64,000 bases of DNA from Flavobacterium piscisymbiosum (lineage in GTDB: Bacteria > Bacteroidota > Bacteroidia > Flavobacteriales > Flavobacteriaceae). Below, piece after piece: positions 32,873-41,315 of this stretch. The stretch lies in contig NZ_JAJJMM010000001.1 in assembly GCF_020905295.1 (NCBI RefSeq), positions 6,262,001 to 6,326,000 on the forward strand. The letters are read 5' to 3'. Every line of letters begins with the position of its first letter. Within the stretch, counting starts at the first letter, position 1. Below the pieces are notes generated by a model. It searched no databases and was not told the DNA's origin. It worked only from the letters and a program-made list of their open reading frames with translations. A program made the translations under genes and the position numbers.

Positions 32873-34231
32873 TTATTTCCAGGTTTGTTTGTTATTTTCT
32901 TTCTCTAAGATCTGTCTGATTTTTCGTTCTTCCCAATCTGAGCTATAACCAAAAACTTTAAAAGCATGCATTACCACTCCAAATCCCCAGCCTAAAGCTG
33001 AAAACCAAAACCACTGAAATCCAGGAGAAAATCTTAAATTTATAAAAATCAAAAATGGAATTACACATACATATGAAATAACATTCCCGTAAAAACCTTT
33101 CAATTCTTCTACTCTTTTTTTAGCTCTGAAATAAGCCTTATTTTCATCATTATATTCTGCACTTGTTTCCATGACTGTAATTTGTTTGGTCAAAATTGGA
33201 ATTTTAACTGTGAAATTTTTCTCATTTTGTTCAATCAATACCTTTCTGTTCGTTACAATCCCGTATCGATTTACAATATTTTGCAAACCTACTCCCTGCC
33301 TGTCCTGCAAAACTTCTTTCTTTTGAAAATCGTTTTGAATCGCTAAATAATCTCCATCAATAAAAATTCTGATATGCAATGGTTTCTGCTCACTCACCAC
33401 ATTGTGTTTTACTGTATTTTCCAGCAAAAGCTGCAGTGATAACGGAACCACTTTTGCATCCGGATTTATGTTAGTTGTAGGCAATTCGTAAAACAAACTA
33501 TTTTCGAAACGCATCTTCAGCAAATTCATATAGGTTTTTGCGAATGACAATTCATCCTCGACCGAAACCAGTTCTTTGTCTTTTTGCTCTAAAACGTAGC
33601 GGTAAATTTTAGATAATGAAGTAGTAAAACGTTGCGCATTATCCGGATTTTCTTCGATTAAAGAACTTAAAACATTCAAACTATTAAAAAGAAAATGCGG
33701 ATCGATTTGATTTTTTAAACTTTCGAATTTAGCATTTGCCGTTCCTGCGATAATTTTTTGCTGCGTTATCTCGAATTTTGATGCCTGTTTCCATTTTACC
33801 ATAAAGCTTCTCGCCTGCATGAAAATAGAAACTCCAAGAGATAAAACGATATAAAAAAAGTGGTTCCAAATCATTCTGTCGCTAAAAAACTTCTCTACAG
33901 GAAGATTTTGAACTAATACATAAATGATATAATTAATTCCTAAAACGGCTGGAACAGTATATAAAACCGTAACCAAAATTCCGTAATACACTCTTAAATT
34001 AGTCTGTTCCAGCCAATCCCATTTTCTATCCAGGAGAACACTTAAAAAACCATTTCCAAAACCCAAACCAAAAGAATAAAGAGAGCTTAAAAGAAATGTT
34101 AGCAATACGTTTTGAATGGTGAGATCAGCGCCTAAAAAAGCAGAGAATATTACTGTAAAGACCATAGAAATCTTGAAACAAATGATTGTTCCACTTTTTA
34201 AATCAGCAAATGAACTTCTATAGTCTTTCAT
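32873..34231 (-). CDS. LytS-type sensor histidine kinase fused to a C-terminal 2TM domain
   Basis: The 452-residue protein has about four N-terminal membrane helices (residues 14-145), then a His_kinase domain with His179 in NQIDPHFLFNSLNVL. The ATPase half has LLLENTVKHNV and the short GVGLQNIVNRYG. From Met354 on, the last 99 residues are a complete 2TM domain (METSAEYNDENKAYFRAKKR, SPGFQWFWFSALGWG, WEERKIRQILEKENNKQTWK) that aligns end to end with the four downstream genes. Met354 matches their start codon, so the fusion looks like loss of a stop between two genes. Its cognate regulator is the LytTR gene at the end of the run. Confidence 0.9.
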   Translation of the reverse strand: MKDYRSSFADLKSGTIICFKISMVFTVIFSAFLGADLTIQNVLLTFLLSSLYSFGLGFGNGFLSVLLDRKWDWLEQTNLRVYYGILVTVLYTVPAVLGINYIIYVLVQNLPVEKFFSDRMIWNHFFYIVLSLGVSIFMQARSFMVKWKQASKFEITQQKIIAGTANAKFESLKNQIDPHFLFNSLNVLSSLIEENPDNAQRFTTSLSKIYRYVLEQKDKELVSVEDELSFAKTYMNLLKMRFENSLFYELPTTNINPDAKVVPLSLQLLLENTVKHNVVSEQKPLHIRIFIDGDYLAIQNDFQKKEVLQDRQGVGLQNIVNRYGIVTNRKVLIEQNEKNFTVKIPILTKQITVMETSAEYNDENKAYFRAKKRVEELKGFYGNVISYVCVIPFLIFINLRFSPGFQWFWFSALGWGFGVVMHAFKVFGYSSDWEERKIRQILEKENNKQTWK

Positions 34232-34254
34232 TATAATATCAACTTAAATTTATT

Positions 34255-34878
34255 TTATTTTTTGCAATTTTTTTGAACTTCTAAAGCTCTTTCTAATCCC
34301 CATTTTGGCGAAAAGGAAGTTTCTGGTTTAAAAGTAGCAAAAAGTTCAACAGCTTTATCAACTTGTGCACAAAGTGGTTTTGTATCAACTCCTGTCCATT
34401 TTGCGCCACCTAACTGATAATCAGCTTCACCAAAAACAATTCTGGGATTATTGGGATCTATCGCTTTTCCTTTTGCGTAAGCTTCCATCACTTTAGCCGA
34501 ATATTTCATTCCGTTTGTCATTGGGTCTGCCACTACCCAGCCGGTATAAATCAAAGCTTGCAGGGCATATAACTCGGCATTGTTTTGATCTTTTATCAAT
34601 TCAACATCCAATGCATCTTGCGCTTTTGTCAATAACAAATCGATTTTTGTTTTATCTTTTTCAGAAAACGCAGCTATAGTATTGATTAAACCTATATAAT
34701 AATTAGGCAGATAACTTGTTTTTTCTGCCGCAGCAATTCTTTCAAACAATGCCGAAGCTTCTGTGTTTTTTCCTTCTTTCCAAAGCCCTAATGCTTTTCC
34801 CATTCCTTGTTCAAACTGGGTTTGTGCAGAACTTATTGCTACAACGAATAATGCGACTAAAGTGATGATTTTTTTCAT
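34255..34878 (-). CDS. exported TPR-like protein
   Basis: The 207-residue protein has a signal peptide (MKKIITLVALFVVAISSAQ). Helical repeats follow, resembling tetratricopeptides (LWKEGKNTEASALFERIAAA, LPNYYIGLINTIAAF, NAELYALQALIYTGW). The C-terminus contains LCAQVDKAVELFATFKPETS and KWGLERALEVQKNCKK. It may bind a partner in the periplasm. It lies 23 bp before the kinase gene and 50 bp after a DUF2141 gene, so it probably belongs to the same transcript. Confidence 0.7.
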   Translation of the reverse strand: MKKIITLVALFVVAISSAQTQFEQGMGKALGLWKEGKNTEASALFERIAAAEKTSYLPNYYIGLINTIAAFSEKDKTKIDLLLTKAQDALDVELIKDQNNAELYALQALIYTGWVVADPMTNGMKYSAKVMEAYAKGKAIDPNNPRIVFGEADYQLGGAKWTGVDTKPLCAQVDKAVELFATFKPETSFSPKWGLERALEVQKNCKK

Positions 34879-34928
34879 TTTACAAGTAATTAAAATGGTT
34901 GTTTTAAATTGTTTTGTTAGTTACTATT

Positions 34929-35336
34929 TTATAAGGTAATTTCAATTTTTGAATCTTTAGCAATGACAAATTTAGCATCTTTATAAGCCGGTGGTCCCAT
35001 AAATCCTTTTGCATTGTTTGAAGCTGCATAATCTTCAGAAGGAATTCCCATCATGTTTTTATCTAGTTTTCCGTTATTGTTTTCATCGTGATAAGTTGAA
35101 ATTGCATATTCTCCTGCAGGAAGATTCTCGAATGTTACCACTGCTTTGTTGTCTTTAACTTTAGAAGCTACACTTTTATATGTTGTTTTAAGAAATGTTC
35201 CATCTGAGTTGTACAAACCTACTTTAACAGTTCCTTCATTATTCTTTAAACCCGAAACAGAAACAGTTAGGGTTACATTTTGAGCAGACATTAAACTGCA
35301 GATAAATAAGGTGATTATTGTAATAATTTTGATCAT
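34929..35336 (-). CDS. DUF2141-domain exported protein
   Basis: The 135 residues have a signal peptide (MIKIITIITLFICSLMSAQ) and a DUF2141 domain: VTLTVSVSGLKNNEGTVKVG, ENLPAGEYAISTYHDENNNG, KLDKNMMGIPSEDYAASNNA. The D-E-N-N-N-G-K-L-D stretch resembles a metal-binding loop. Such proteins often accompany TonB receptors and are thought to be periplasmic, but their role is not known. It is followed by the TPR-like gene and the kinase. Confidence 0.8.
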   Translation of the reverse strand: MIKIITIITLFICSLMSAQNVTLTVSVSGLKNNEGTVKVGLYNSDGTFLKTTYKSVASKVKDNKAVVTFENLPAGEYAISTYHDENNNGKLDKNMMGIPSEDYAASNNAKGFMGPPAYKDAKFVIAKDSKIEITL

Positions 35337-35719
35337 GGCTTTTCTTTTTAAGGTTCTAAGGTTCTGAGTTGCTAAGATTCTAAGTTTTTTTCTTAGTTTC
35401 TTAAAATCTTAGCAACTTAGCCGCTTTTAATTTATTGATGATTAAAACTCTAATTGTTATTGTTTTTTTTAAGATTCTGAGTTACTGAGTAATTAAGTCT
35501 CTAAGTTTTTTTCTTAGTATCTTAGAAGCTTAGCAACTTAGTCCCTACTAATTTTATACTTCAAAAATACTTTGGTTTTTGCTCTCTTAAAATTAAATAA
35601 TACTGAGTTGTTGATTTTGGTTACTGAATTGTTTTTTTTAAGTTTCTGAGATTCTAAGATGCTAAGGTTCTAAGTTTTTTTCTTAGCATCTTAGAACCTT
35701 AGTATCTTAGCGCCTCAGA
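35337..35719. repeat. three inverted octamer arrays with T7 loops
   Basis: This 383-bp gap has no ORF. It contains three units, each a run of (TTCTAAGR)-type octamers, the centre CTAAG-TTTTTTT-CTTAG, then a run of CTTAGNAN octamers on the other side. Centres are at 35380-35396, 35501-35517 and 35670-35686. Each unit (about 80 bp) can fold into a long imperfect hairpin with a T7 loop. They separate the TonB receptor gene from the DUF2141 gene and may end transcription or process mRNA between them. Confidence 0.7.
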
Positions 35720-37885
35720 TTATAAATTCTTCAACTGATTCTCATTTTTATTATCACTAATCGTCCAGAAGAAACCTACGAAAAAGAATCTGTCTGCGGT
35801 TGGTACAACTGGCTGTCTGTTATAAACTCCATTTGGATCCGGTAATTTTGCGTAATCGTAACCAAAAACATTTTGAGTTCCTAATACATTCGAAACTGAG
35901 AAATACAGAATTTTTTGTGTCGTTAGTAAATACGCCCAGTTAAAACTTAAACTATTATATGACTTTGTTTTTCCGTTCATGAATTGAGTTTGATTCGGAT
36001 CGTTATAAGGTCGGCCTGAACTATAACTGTTGGTGAAACCTATTTGCGATTTCCAATCGGTGATAAAATATTTGGTAACAATTGATAAACTGTGATTCGC
36101 TACAAAATTTGGAGTTGCCATCGTTGGAAAATTCTTGTATTGTCTTTCAGAATCGATATACGAATACGAAATCCAATATTCTAAGTTTTTTAATAAATTA
36201 CTGTCTCTCCAAAACAAATCCAATCCTTTTGCATAACCTGAACCGTTGTTATTGAAAACCGAATTGTACTGAATATCTCTTGTATTATACTGAACCAAAT
36301 TGCTGTAATCTTTGTAATACGCTTCTGCCCTAAAAGTTTGTCCTGGTTTTGTAAACTGATAATTCAAAATATAATGTCTTGCTTTTTCACTTTCGAACTG
36401 ATGGTATTTTGAATATTTAATATAATCAACAACAGGAGTTTGAGAAAAATCTCCGTAAGCAAATGAAAACTGACTGTTTTTAGAAACTTTATAAGCAATT
36501 GAAGCTCTTGGTGCGATATTCGTTTCGTCAAGCAAACTATTATTCGAAAGTCTCAAACCTACTTTCATTGCCAGATTTTTCGAGAATAAAATATCTCCTT
36601 CGGTATAAAAAGCTGCAATATTCGAGTCGTAGCCATTTGCTGTTTTTATCGAAATATTATCATCAAAATTTTCATTGTATCTCGTCATAAAATAATCAGC
36701 TCCAAAAGACAATTTAAAATAGTTAGAGATGTTTTTTCTTAATTTCAATTTTAGCTGAGCTGCATTTTCGTTGCTGTCGACATCATTAATATCGTATTTG
36801 ACTTTGTTTTTGCTATAGCCGTAACTAATTCCCGAAGTAAGTTGCCAACCGATTCCAAAATCTCCTTTGTAAGATGCATTCAAATAAAAATTATTGTTGT
36901 TTAAATCCGTTCTGATAGGATCAACGAAATTTACATTTTTCTGGTTTAGATCGAATTTCTCAGCATCAAAAGCAGCGTACAATTTAAAAATACCTCTTTC
37001 AAAATGATATCTGTAAACCGCTTCACCGCCCAAAGACTGATAGGGATTATTCCAATCTACATTTTGAGGAATTACAGCCTGATAAGGTGCAAGATTGATA
37101 TAATTGGTATTGATGCTAAAAGAGCTTTTTTTCCATTTTTGTGTATTTCCAACTCCTAAACCTACAGTCATCAAGGCAATATCTGTTTTATTCTGGTCTG
37201 GTTCGTCTTGCGTATTTAACAATAAAACACTGGACAAAGCTTCACCATATTCAGCAGAATAACCTCCGGTAGAAAAAGCAATTCCGCTAAACAAAAAAGG
37301 CGAAAATCTGCTTCGGGTTGGTAAATTATTTGTTGTTGCGCCATAAGGCTGTGCTACACGAAGTCCGTCTACAAAAGTCTGGGTTTCGCTGGCTTCACCT
37401 CCACGAACAAACAAACGTCCGTCTTCGCCAACAGTTTGTGTTCCCGGTAAGGTTTGCAAAGCAGCAATAATATTTCCGGCAGATCCCGCAGTGGTTACGA
37501 TGTCTAAAGGTTTTAAAACTGAAACTCTGGCTTTATCTCCTGATTCTAATGTTCCGGCGGTAATTACAACAGCATCCAGTGCGTTTACATTCTCTCTAAG
37601 TTTTACGATTTGATCTTTATAGTTGGCAACATCAATTTCTTTTTTGAAAGTATCATAAAGCAAAAAACTTATCACTAAAGTCTTATTTCCTGTTTCTGAT
37701 GTTTCAAACGAAAAATCTCCCGTTTCAGAACTTGTCGCTCCGTCGTAGGTTCCGTCTATATAAATATTAGCTCCAGGAACAGGTTTACCTTTTTGATCTA
37801 ATACTTTACCGGAAATGGTATTTTGGGCAAAAATAAAACTGGTAAAAAATAAAAAAGTAATTGTAAAAAGTAATTTGGTTGTCAT
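35720..37885 (-). CDS. TonB-dependent outer-membrane receptor
   Basis: The 721 residues have a signal peptide ending FAQ and then a carboxypeptidase-like regulatory domain (NTISGKVLDQKGKPVPGANI). The plug domain follows, with FVRGGEASETQTFVDGLRV, and a beta-barrel with many aromatic strands. The barrel ends ...WTISDNKNENQLKNL, without a terminal Phe. The ligand cannot be inferred; no SusD partner is present. It is first in the minus-strand run toward the DUF2141, TPR and two-component genes. The promoter -7 element TATATTTG is on the minus strand at 37906-37913. Confidence 0.9.
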   Translation of the reverse strand: MTTKLLFTITFLFFTSFIFAQNTISGKVLDQKGKPVPGANIYIDGTYDGATSSETGDFSFETSETGNKTLVISFLLYDTFKKEIDVANYKDQIVKLRENVNALDAVVITAGTLESGDKARVSVLKPLDIVTTAGSAGNIIAALQTLPGTQTVGEDGRLFVRGGEASETQTFVDGLRVAQPYGATTNNLPTRSRFSPFLFSGIAFSTGGYSAEYGEALSSVLLLNTQDEPDQNKTDIALMTVGLGVGNTQKWKKSSFSINTNYINLAPYQAVIPQNVDWNNPYQSLGGEAVYRYHFERGIFKLYAAFDAEKFDLNQKNVNFVDPIRTDLNNNNFYLNASYKGDFGIGWQLTSGISYGYSKNKVKYDINDVDSNENAAQLKLKLRKNISNYFKLSFGADYFMTRYNENFDDNISIKTANGYDSNIAAFYTEGDILFSKNLAMKVGLRLSNNSLLDETNIAPRASIAYKVSKNSQFSFAYGDFSQTPVVDYIKYSKYHQFESEKARHYILNYQFTKPGQTFRAEAYYKDYSNLVQYNTRDIQYNSVFNNNGSGYAKGLDLFWRDSNLLKNLEYWISYSYIDSERQYKNFPTMATPNFVANHSLSIVTKYFITDWKSQIGFTNSYSSGRPYNDPNQTQFMNGKTKSYNSLSFNWAYLLTTQKILYFSVSNVLGTQNVFGYDYAKLPDPNGVYNRQPVVPTADRFFFVGFFWTISDNKNENQLKNL

Positions 37886-37905
37886 GGTATTTGATTTTGA
37901 TGAAG

Positions 37906-37913
37906 CAAATATA
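37906..37913 (-). promoter_or_regulatory. -7 element of the TonB receptor gene
   Basis: On the minus strand TATATTTG matches TAnnTTTG, 20 bp before the start codon. No clear -33 TTTG was found. Confidence 0.5.
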
Positions 37914-38032
37914 TTTTAACATTATTTGTTAAAAAACATTAAATAACCCAATTGTAGAATTTCGAGGATGAGTTGTAAATTAGTTTTATTTGTATCTTAG
38001 CTTTTAGTTCAAAGTATTTAATAAAACATCTA

Positions 38033-38761
38033 ATGAACATAGCAATTGCACAGATAAAACCTTTAAAAGGAGATATTTCAGCCAATATAGAAAAACACAT
38101 CAAATTTATTGAACTTGCAGTTTCATTAAATGCAAATGCTGTCTTTTTCCCTGAACTTTCGTTAACAGCTTATGAGCCAGAGTTGGCTAAAGCTCTCGCA
38201 ACTCATAAAGATGACCATAGATTTGATGTTTTTCAGGAAATCAGTGATTTAAAAAACATTACGATTGGAGTTGGATCTCCACTAAAAACTGAAAGCGGAA
38301 TACAAATTAGTATGATTATTTTTCAACCCAATAAAGAAAGCATTTCTTATTCTAAACAGCTACTTCACGAAGACGAATTGCCGTATTTTGAAAATGGAAA
38401 AGGCCAGGAAATAATCGAAATTGATAATCAAAAAATTATTCCGGCTATATGTTATGAAAGCCTGCAAACGGAACATGCACAAAAAGCAAGTGAACTTGGA
38501 GGTGAAATTTATCTCGCCAGTGTTGCAAAATCTCAAAACGGAATAGAAAAAGCGTTTGTGCATTATCCTAACATTGCTAAAAAATACACTATGCCGGTTC
38601 TAATGGCTAATTGTATTGGGGAATGCGATAATTTTGTGAGTGTTGGCTACAGTGCTGTCTGGACAAAAGAAGGAAAATTAGCCGACCAGCTTGACAACAA
38701 AAACGAAGGTATAATCATTTTTAATACTGAGACTGAAAAAGTTGTAAAACAGATTATCTAG
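38033..38761 (+). CDS. carbon-nitrogen hydrolase (nitrilase superfamily), paralogue
   Basis: The 242 residues carry the full triad Glu41 (FFPELSLTAYEPE), Lys108 (SYSKQLLHEDELPYF) and Cys140 (IIPAICYESLQTE). The positions are nearly identical to the trp-operon enzyme at 17700, and the N-termini align (QTKPIRGDIDANL against QIKPLKGDISANI). The two are paralogues with probably different substrates. It is monocistronic, divergent from the TonB receptor gene. TATCTTAG at 37993-38000 with TTG 17 bp upstream may be its promoter. Confidence 0.87.
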   Translation: MNIAIAQIKPLKGDISANIEKHIKFIELAVSLNANAVFFPELSLTAYEPELAKALATHKDDHRFDVFQEISDLKNITIGVGSPLKTESGIQISMIIFQPNKESISYSKQLLHEDELPYFENGKGQEIIEIDNQKIIPAICYESLQTEHAQKASELGGEIYLASVAKSQNGIEKAFVHYPNIAKKYTMPVLMANCIGECDNFVSVGYSAVWTKEGKLADQLDNKNEGIIIFNTETEKVVKQII

Positions 38762-38840
38762 AAATTGATTTTATATCTTTGATAATCATTAAGACCGAAA
38801 GTTTAATTTTTTAAAATAAAACAAATAAACCATAGCAGTT

Positions 38841-39299
38841 ATGTCAGAAAGCAAAAGAGTTTCGAATTTATATCAGTCCATTTATAATGGAAATCCGTGG
38901 CTGGAGGTTACTTTGGCAAATACTTTAGAAAATGTAACGGCTGAGCAGGCTTACAGAAAAATCAATCCAAATTTAAACACGATTTGGGAAATTGTCAATC
39001 ATCTGATACAATGGAGAAGAAACATATTAAGGCGTGTTCAGGGAGAAATAATTACAACTCCTGATCATAATTATTTTGTGCCAATTCTGGATTCTTCTGA
39101 AGCTTCGTGGGAACAATCACTGCAAAGTCTGGCAAAATCTCAGGAAATGTGGAACGCTTGTTTGAACGACTTTAATGATGCTGATTTCGAAAAAATAGAC
39201 CAAAATAATAATCATAATTTTTATGAAGATATTCATGGTATTATTCAGCACGATGTTTATCATTTAGGACAAATTGTGATTTTGAAGAAGTTGCTTTAA
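38841..39299 (+). CDS. DinB-family (metal-binding four-helix) protein
   Basis: The 152-residue protein has the DinB/YfiT fold. The metal-ligand histidines are in IVNHLIQWRRNI (about residue 53) and the paired GIIQHDVYHLGQIVIL near the C-terminus. Family members are thiol-dependent transferases or stress proteins; the substrate here is unknown. It stands in a series of small plus-strand genes, 38 bp before the next ORF. Confidence 0.82.
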   Translation: MSESKRVSNLYQSIYNGNPWLEVTLANTLENVTAEQAYRKINPNLNTIWEIVNHLIQWRRNILRRVQGEIITTPDHNYFVPILDSSEASWEQSLQSLAKSQEMWNACLNDFNDADFEKIDQNNNHNFYEDIHGIIQHDVYHLGQIVILKKLL

Positions 39300-39336
39300 A
39301 ATCATTTTCAATATTAAAAACAAATATAAAGTCGAA

Positions 39337-39792
39337 ATGATTGATGATAAATTAGACTATCGCTTATTAAAAGTTAAGGATGGCAAACCTTTTTTTGCCA
39401 TAATAAATATTGAAGTTACCTTAAGTGATAGTAAAAATGAAATCATAGAAGAATACATCGGTGAAGGTTGGACAAGACAAGGAAACATTGAAAGCATTCC
39501 TGCAAAAGGTTACGAGAGCTGGAAAAAAGCAGTAATAAAAGGATTAGAATTTGTTTTTTCAAAAACTAACCAAAAATGGACTGTGAAAGTAAAAAAGGTT
39601 GAAGGTAGAATTGCGATTGACACAAATCCAACTATTGTGGGATATGCTACCATTTTAGCTTTTTGCAAACAAACTGATTTTGAATTGGATTATGAATTAA
39701 ATAATCAAATTGAAAAATTTGCATTCGATAGTTGGCAAAATAAAAATTACGAGAAAATTCCAAATTTTATAAATTTAGAATATGAAGTTTAA
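39337..39792 (+). CDS. hypothetical cytoplasmic protein
   Basis: The 151 residues lack signal peptide or membrane segments. Visible parts are an acidic N-terminus with strands (FFAIINIEVTLSDSKNEIIE), EGWTRQGNIESIPAKGYESW, KKAVIKGLEFVFSKTNQKW, VKKVEGRIAIDTNPTIVGY. I do not recognise the family. Size and composition would fit a small stand-alone cytoplasmic domain, but no neighbour supports a role. Confidence 0.55.
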   Translation: MIDDKLDYRLLKVKDGKPFFAIINIEVTLSDSKNEIIEEYIGEGWTRQGNIESIPAKGYESWKKAVIKGLEFVFSKTNQKWTVKVKKVEGRIAIDTNPTIVGYATILAFCKQTDFELDYELNNQIEKFAFDSWQNKNYEKIPNFINLEYEV

Positions 39793-39868
39793 AAATCTTT
39801 TGATTTTATAATTAATATTTTACAATCGTAAACTGCGGTGAATATTAAAAAATTACAAGAAACCACTT

Positions 39869-40441
39869 ATGAAAACAGAAAAAGAAAAAATGATTGAGGG
39901 AGAATATTATGTTGCAGGAGACCCTGTTTTAGTAAAAGATCGCCGAAAAGCCAAAAATTTATTACACCGATTAAACGTAACCGAATATCGCCTAACAAAA
40001 AAAGCCAAACTAATTTTAGAAGAATTAATTCCTAATGCGGGAAAGAGTTTTTATATCGAGCCTCCTTTTCATTGCGATTATGGTTACAATATTTTTTGTG
40101 GCGATAACGTTTATTTCAATGTAAATTGTGTTGTTTTGGATTGTGCTCCTGTAAATATTGGTTCGAATGTGTTTTTTGCACCAAATGTTCAAATTTACAC
40201 TGCCACTCACCCACTTGACGCCGAATTAAGAAAAACACTCGAAAATGCATTGCCAATTTCTATTGGTGATGATTGCTGGATTGGCGGAAATTCTGTTATT
40301 TGTCCAGGTGTAACTATTGGCAAAGGATGTGTTATTGGCGCAGGATCTGTGGTAACAAAAGATATTCCGGACAACTCACTGGCTGTTGGAAATCCGGCAA
40401 AAGTAATTCGAAAATTAAATCAAGAACCAGAATCTAAATAA
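39869..40441 (+). CDS. sugar O-acetyltransferase, maltose/galactoside type
   Basis: The 190-residue left-handed beta-helix acetyltransferase resembles Maa/LacA. It has the N-terminal KMIEGEYYVAGDPVLVKDRR, then hexapeptide repeats with FYIEPPFHCDYGYNIFCGDN, the catalytic histidine in TATHPLDAELR, and IGDDCWIGGNSVICPGVTIG. It transfers acetyl from acetyl-CoA to a sugar hydroxyl. The following VOC gene starts immediately after the stop codon, so the two are coupled. Confidence 0.92.
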   Translation: MKTEKEKMIEGEYYVAGDPVLVKDRRKAKNLLHRLNVTEYRLTKKAKLILEELIPNAGKSFYIEPPFHCDYGYNIFCGDNVYFNVNCVVLDCAPVNIGSNVFFAPNVQIYTATHPLDAELRKTLENALPISIGDDCWIGGNSVICPGVTIGKGCVIGAGSVVTKDIPDNSLAVGNPAKVIRKLNQEPESK

Positions 40442-40831
40442 ATGCTTACCTTAAATAAAGTTCATCATATCGCCATTTTATGTTCTGATTATCAAAAATC
40501 GAAAACTTTTTATACCGAAGTTTTGGGATTAACGATTATTAGAGAAATTTATCGCGAAGAACGCCAATCGTATAAACTTGATTTGGCTTTAAACGGAAGT
40601 TATATCGTTGAATTGTTTTCGTTTCCAAATCCACCGCAACGTCCTTCACGACCGGAAGCAGTTGGATTGCGTCATTTAGCATTCGAAGTAATTAATCTCG
40701 AAGAAACAATTGCTTTTTTAGATACCAAAAATATCGAATCAGAACCCATACGAATTGATGAAACGACAGAAAAGCGATTTACTTTTATCGCAGATCCTGA
40801 TTTGTTGCCTATTGAGTTTTATGAGAGATAA
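40442..40831 (+). CDS. VOC-family protein, YaeR/GloA2-like
   Basis: This 129-residue single vicinal-oxygen-chelate domain has a metal-ligand His near the start (VHHIAILCSDYQKSKTFYTE), then GLTIIREIYREERQSYKLDL, IVELFSFPNPPQRPSRPEA, GLRHLAFEV and a final DPDLLPIEFYE. It is of the YaeR type, related to glyoxalase I but of uncertain substrate. It begins on the base after the acetyltransferase stop. Confidence 0.87.
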   Translation: MLTLNKVHHIAILCSDYQKSKTFYTEVLGLTIIREIYREERQSYKLDLALNGSYIVELFSFPNPPQRPSRPEAVGLRHLAFEVINLEETIAFLDTKNIESEPIRIDETTEKRFTFIADPDLLPIEFYER

Positions 40832-40839
40832 GTTTTTTT

Positions 40840-41177
40840 TTGCCGCTAAGGCACGAAGACGCCAAGTTTTTCATATTTTTATTCAACGTTATTTTGAATA
40901 GCTTCCAGCTTTAGCTGGATGTGTAAATAAACAAAAGCAAAAAGGCTTTAGCCGAACAAATAAAATTTGGCTAAAGCCTTTTCTATATAAAATAATGTAT
41001 CTCCAGCTAAAGCTGGAGGCTATTCAAATTGTTGTGGAATCTCGCGCAAAGTCGCAGAGTCGCAAAGAAAATTAACTTAAAAAGTTTAGCGACTCTTCGA
41101 CTTTGCGCGAGATTTATTTACCTATTTTCACTTATCAATGATTAAAAAAAATCTTAGAGTCTTTGTGCCTTTGTGGC
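40840..41177. repeat. nested inverted-repeat cluster including a 136-bp cruciform
   Basis: The 484-bp gap before the ClC gene has no ORF. An outer pair of related sequences (GCCGCTAAGGCACGAAGACG near 40842 and its approximate complement near 41154-41175) encloses two elements. The first, 40893-41028, has perfect 10-bp ends TTTGAATAGC/GCTATTCAAA, CCAGCT..AGCTGG hairpins at both sides, and a central perfect 13-bp stem AAAGGCTTTAGCC (40941-40953/40969-40981). The second, 41041-41111, has 23-bp arms with one mismatch. The rest to 41315 carries only a -7 element TAATTTTG at 41266-41273. Confidence 0.65.
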
Positions 41178-41315
41178 CAATCCGGTAAGCGAAAGAAAAT
41201 TCTTAAAATGAGAACTTTAACACAATATAATGAATGATTTGTATTAAAAAACGAATTTGATTAGCTAATTTTGTAATCCGCATAACAATATTGCGATTTT
41301 ATAAATCCACATCTG

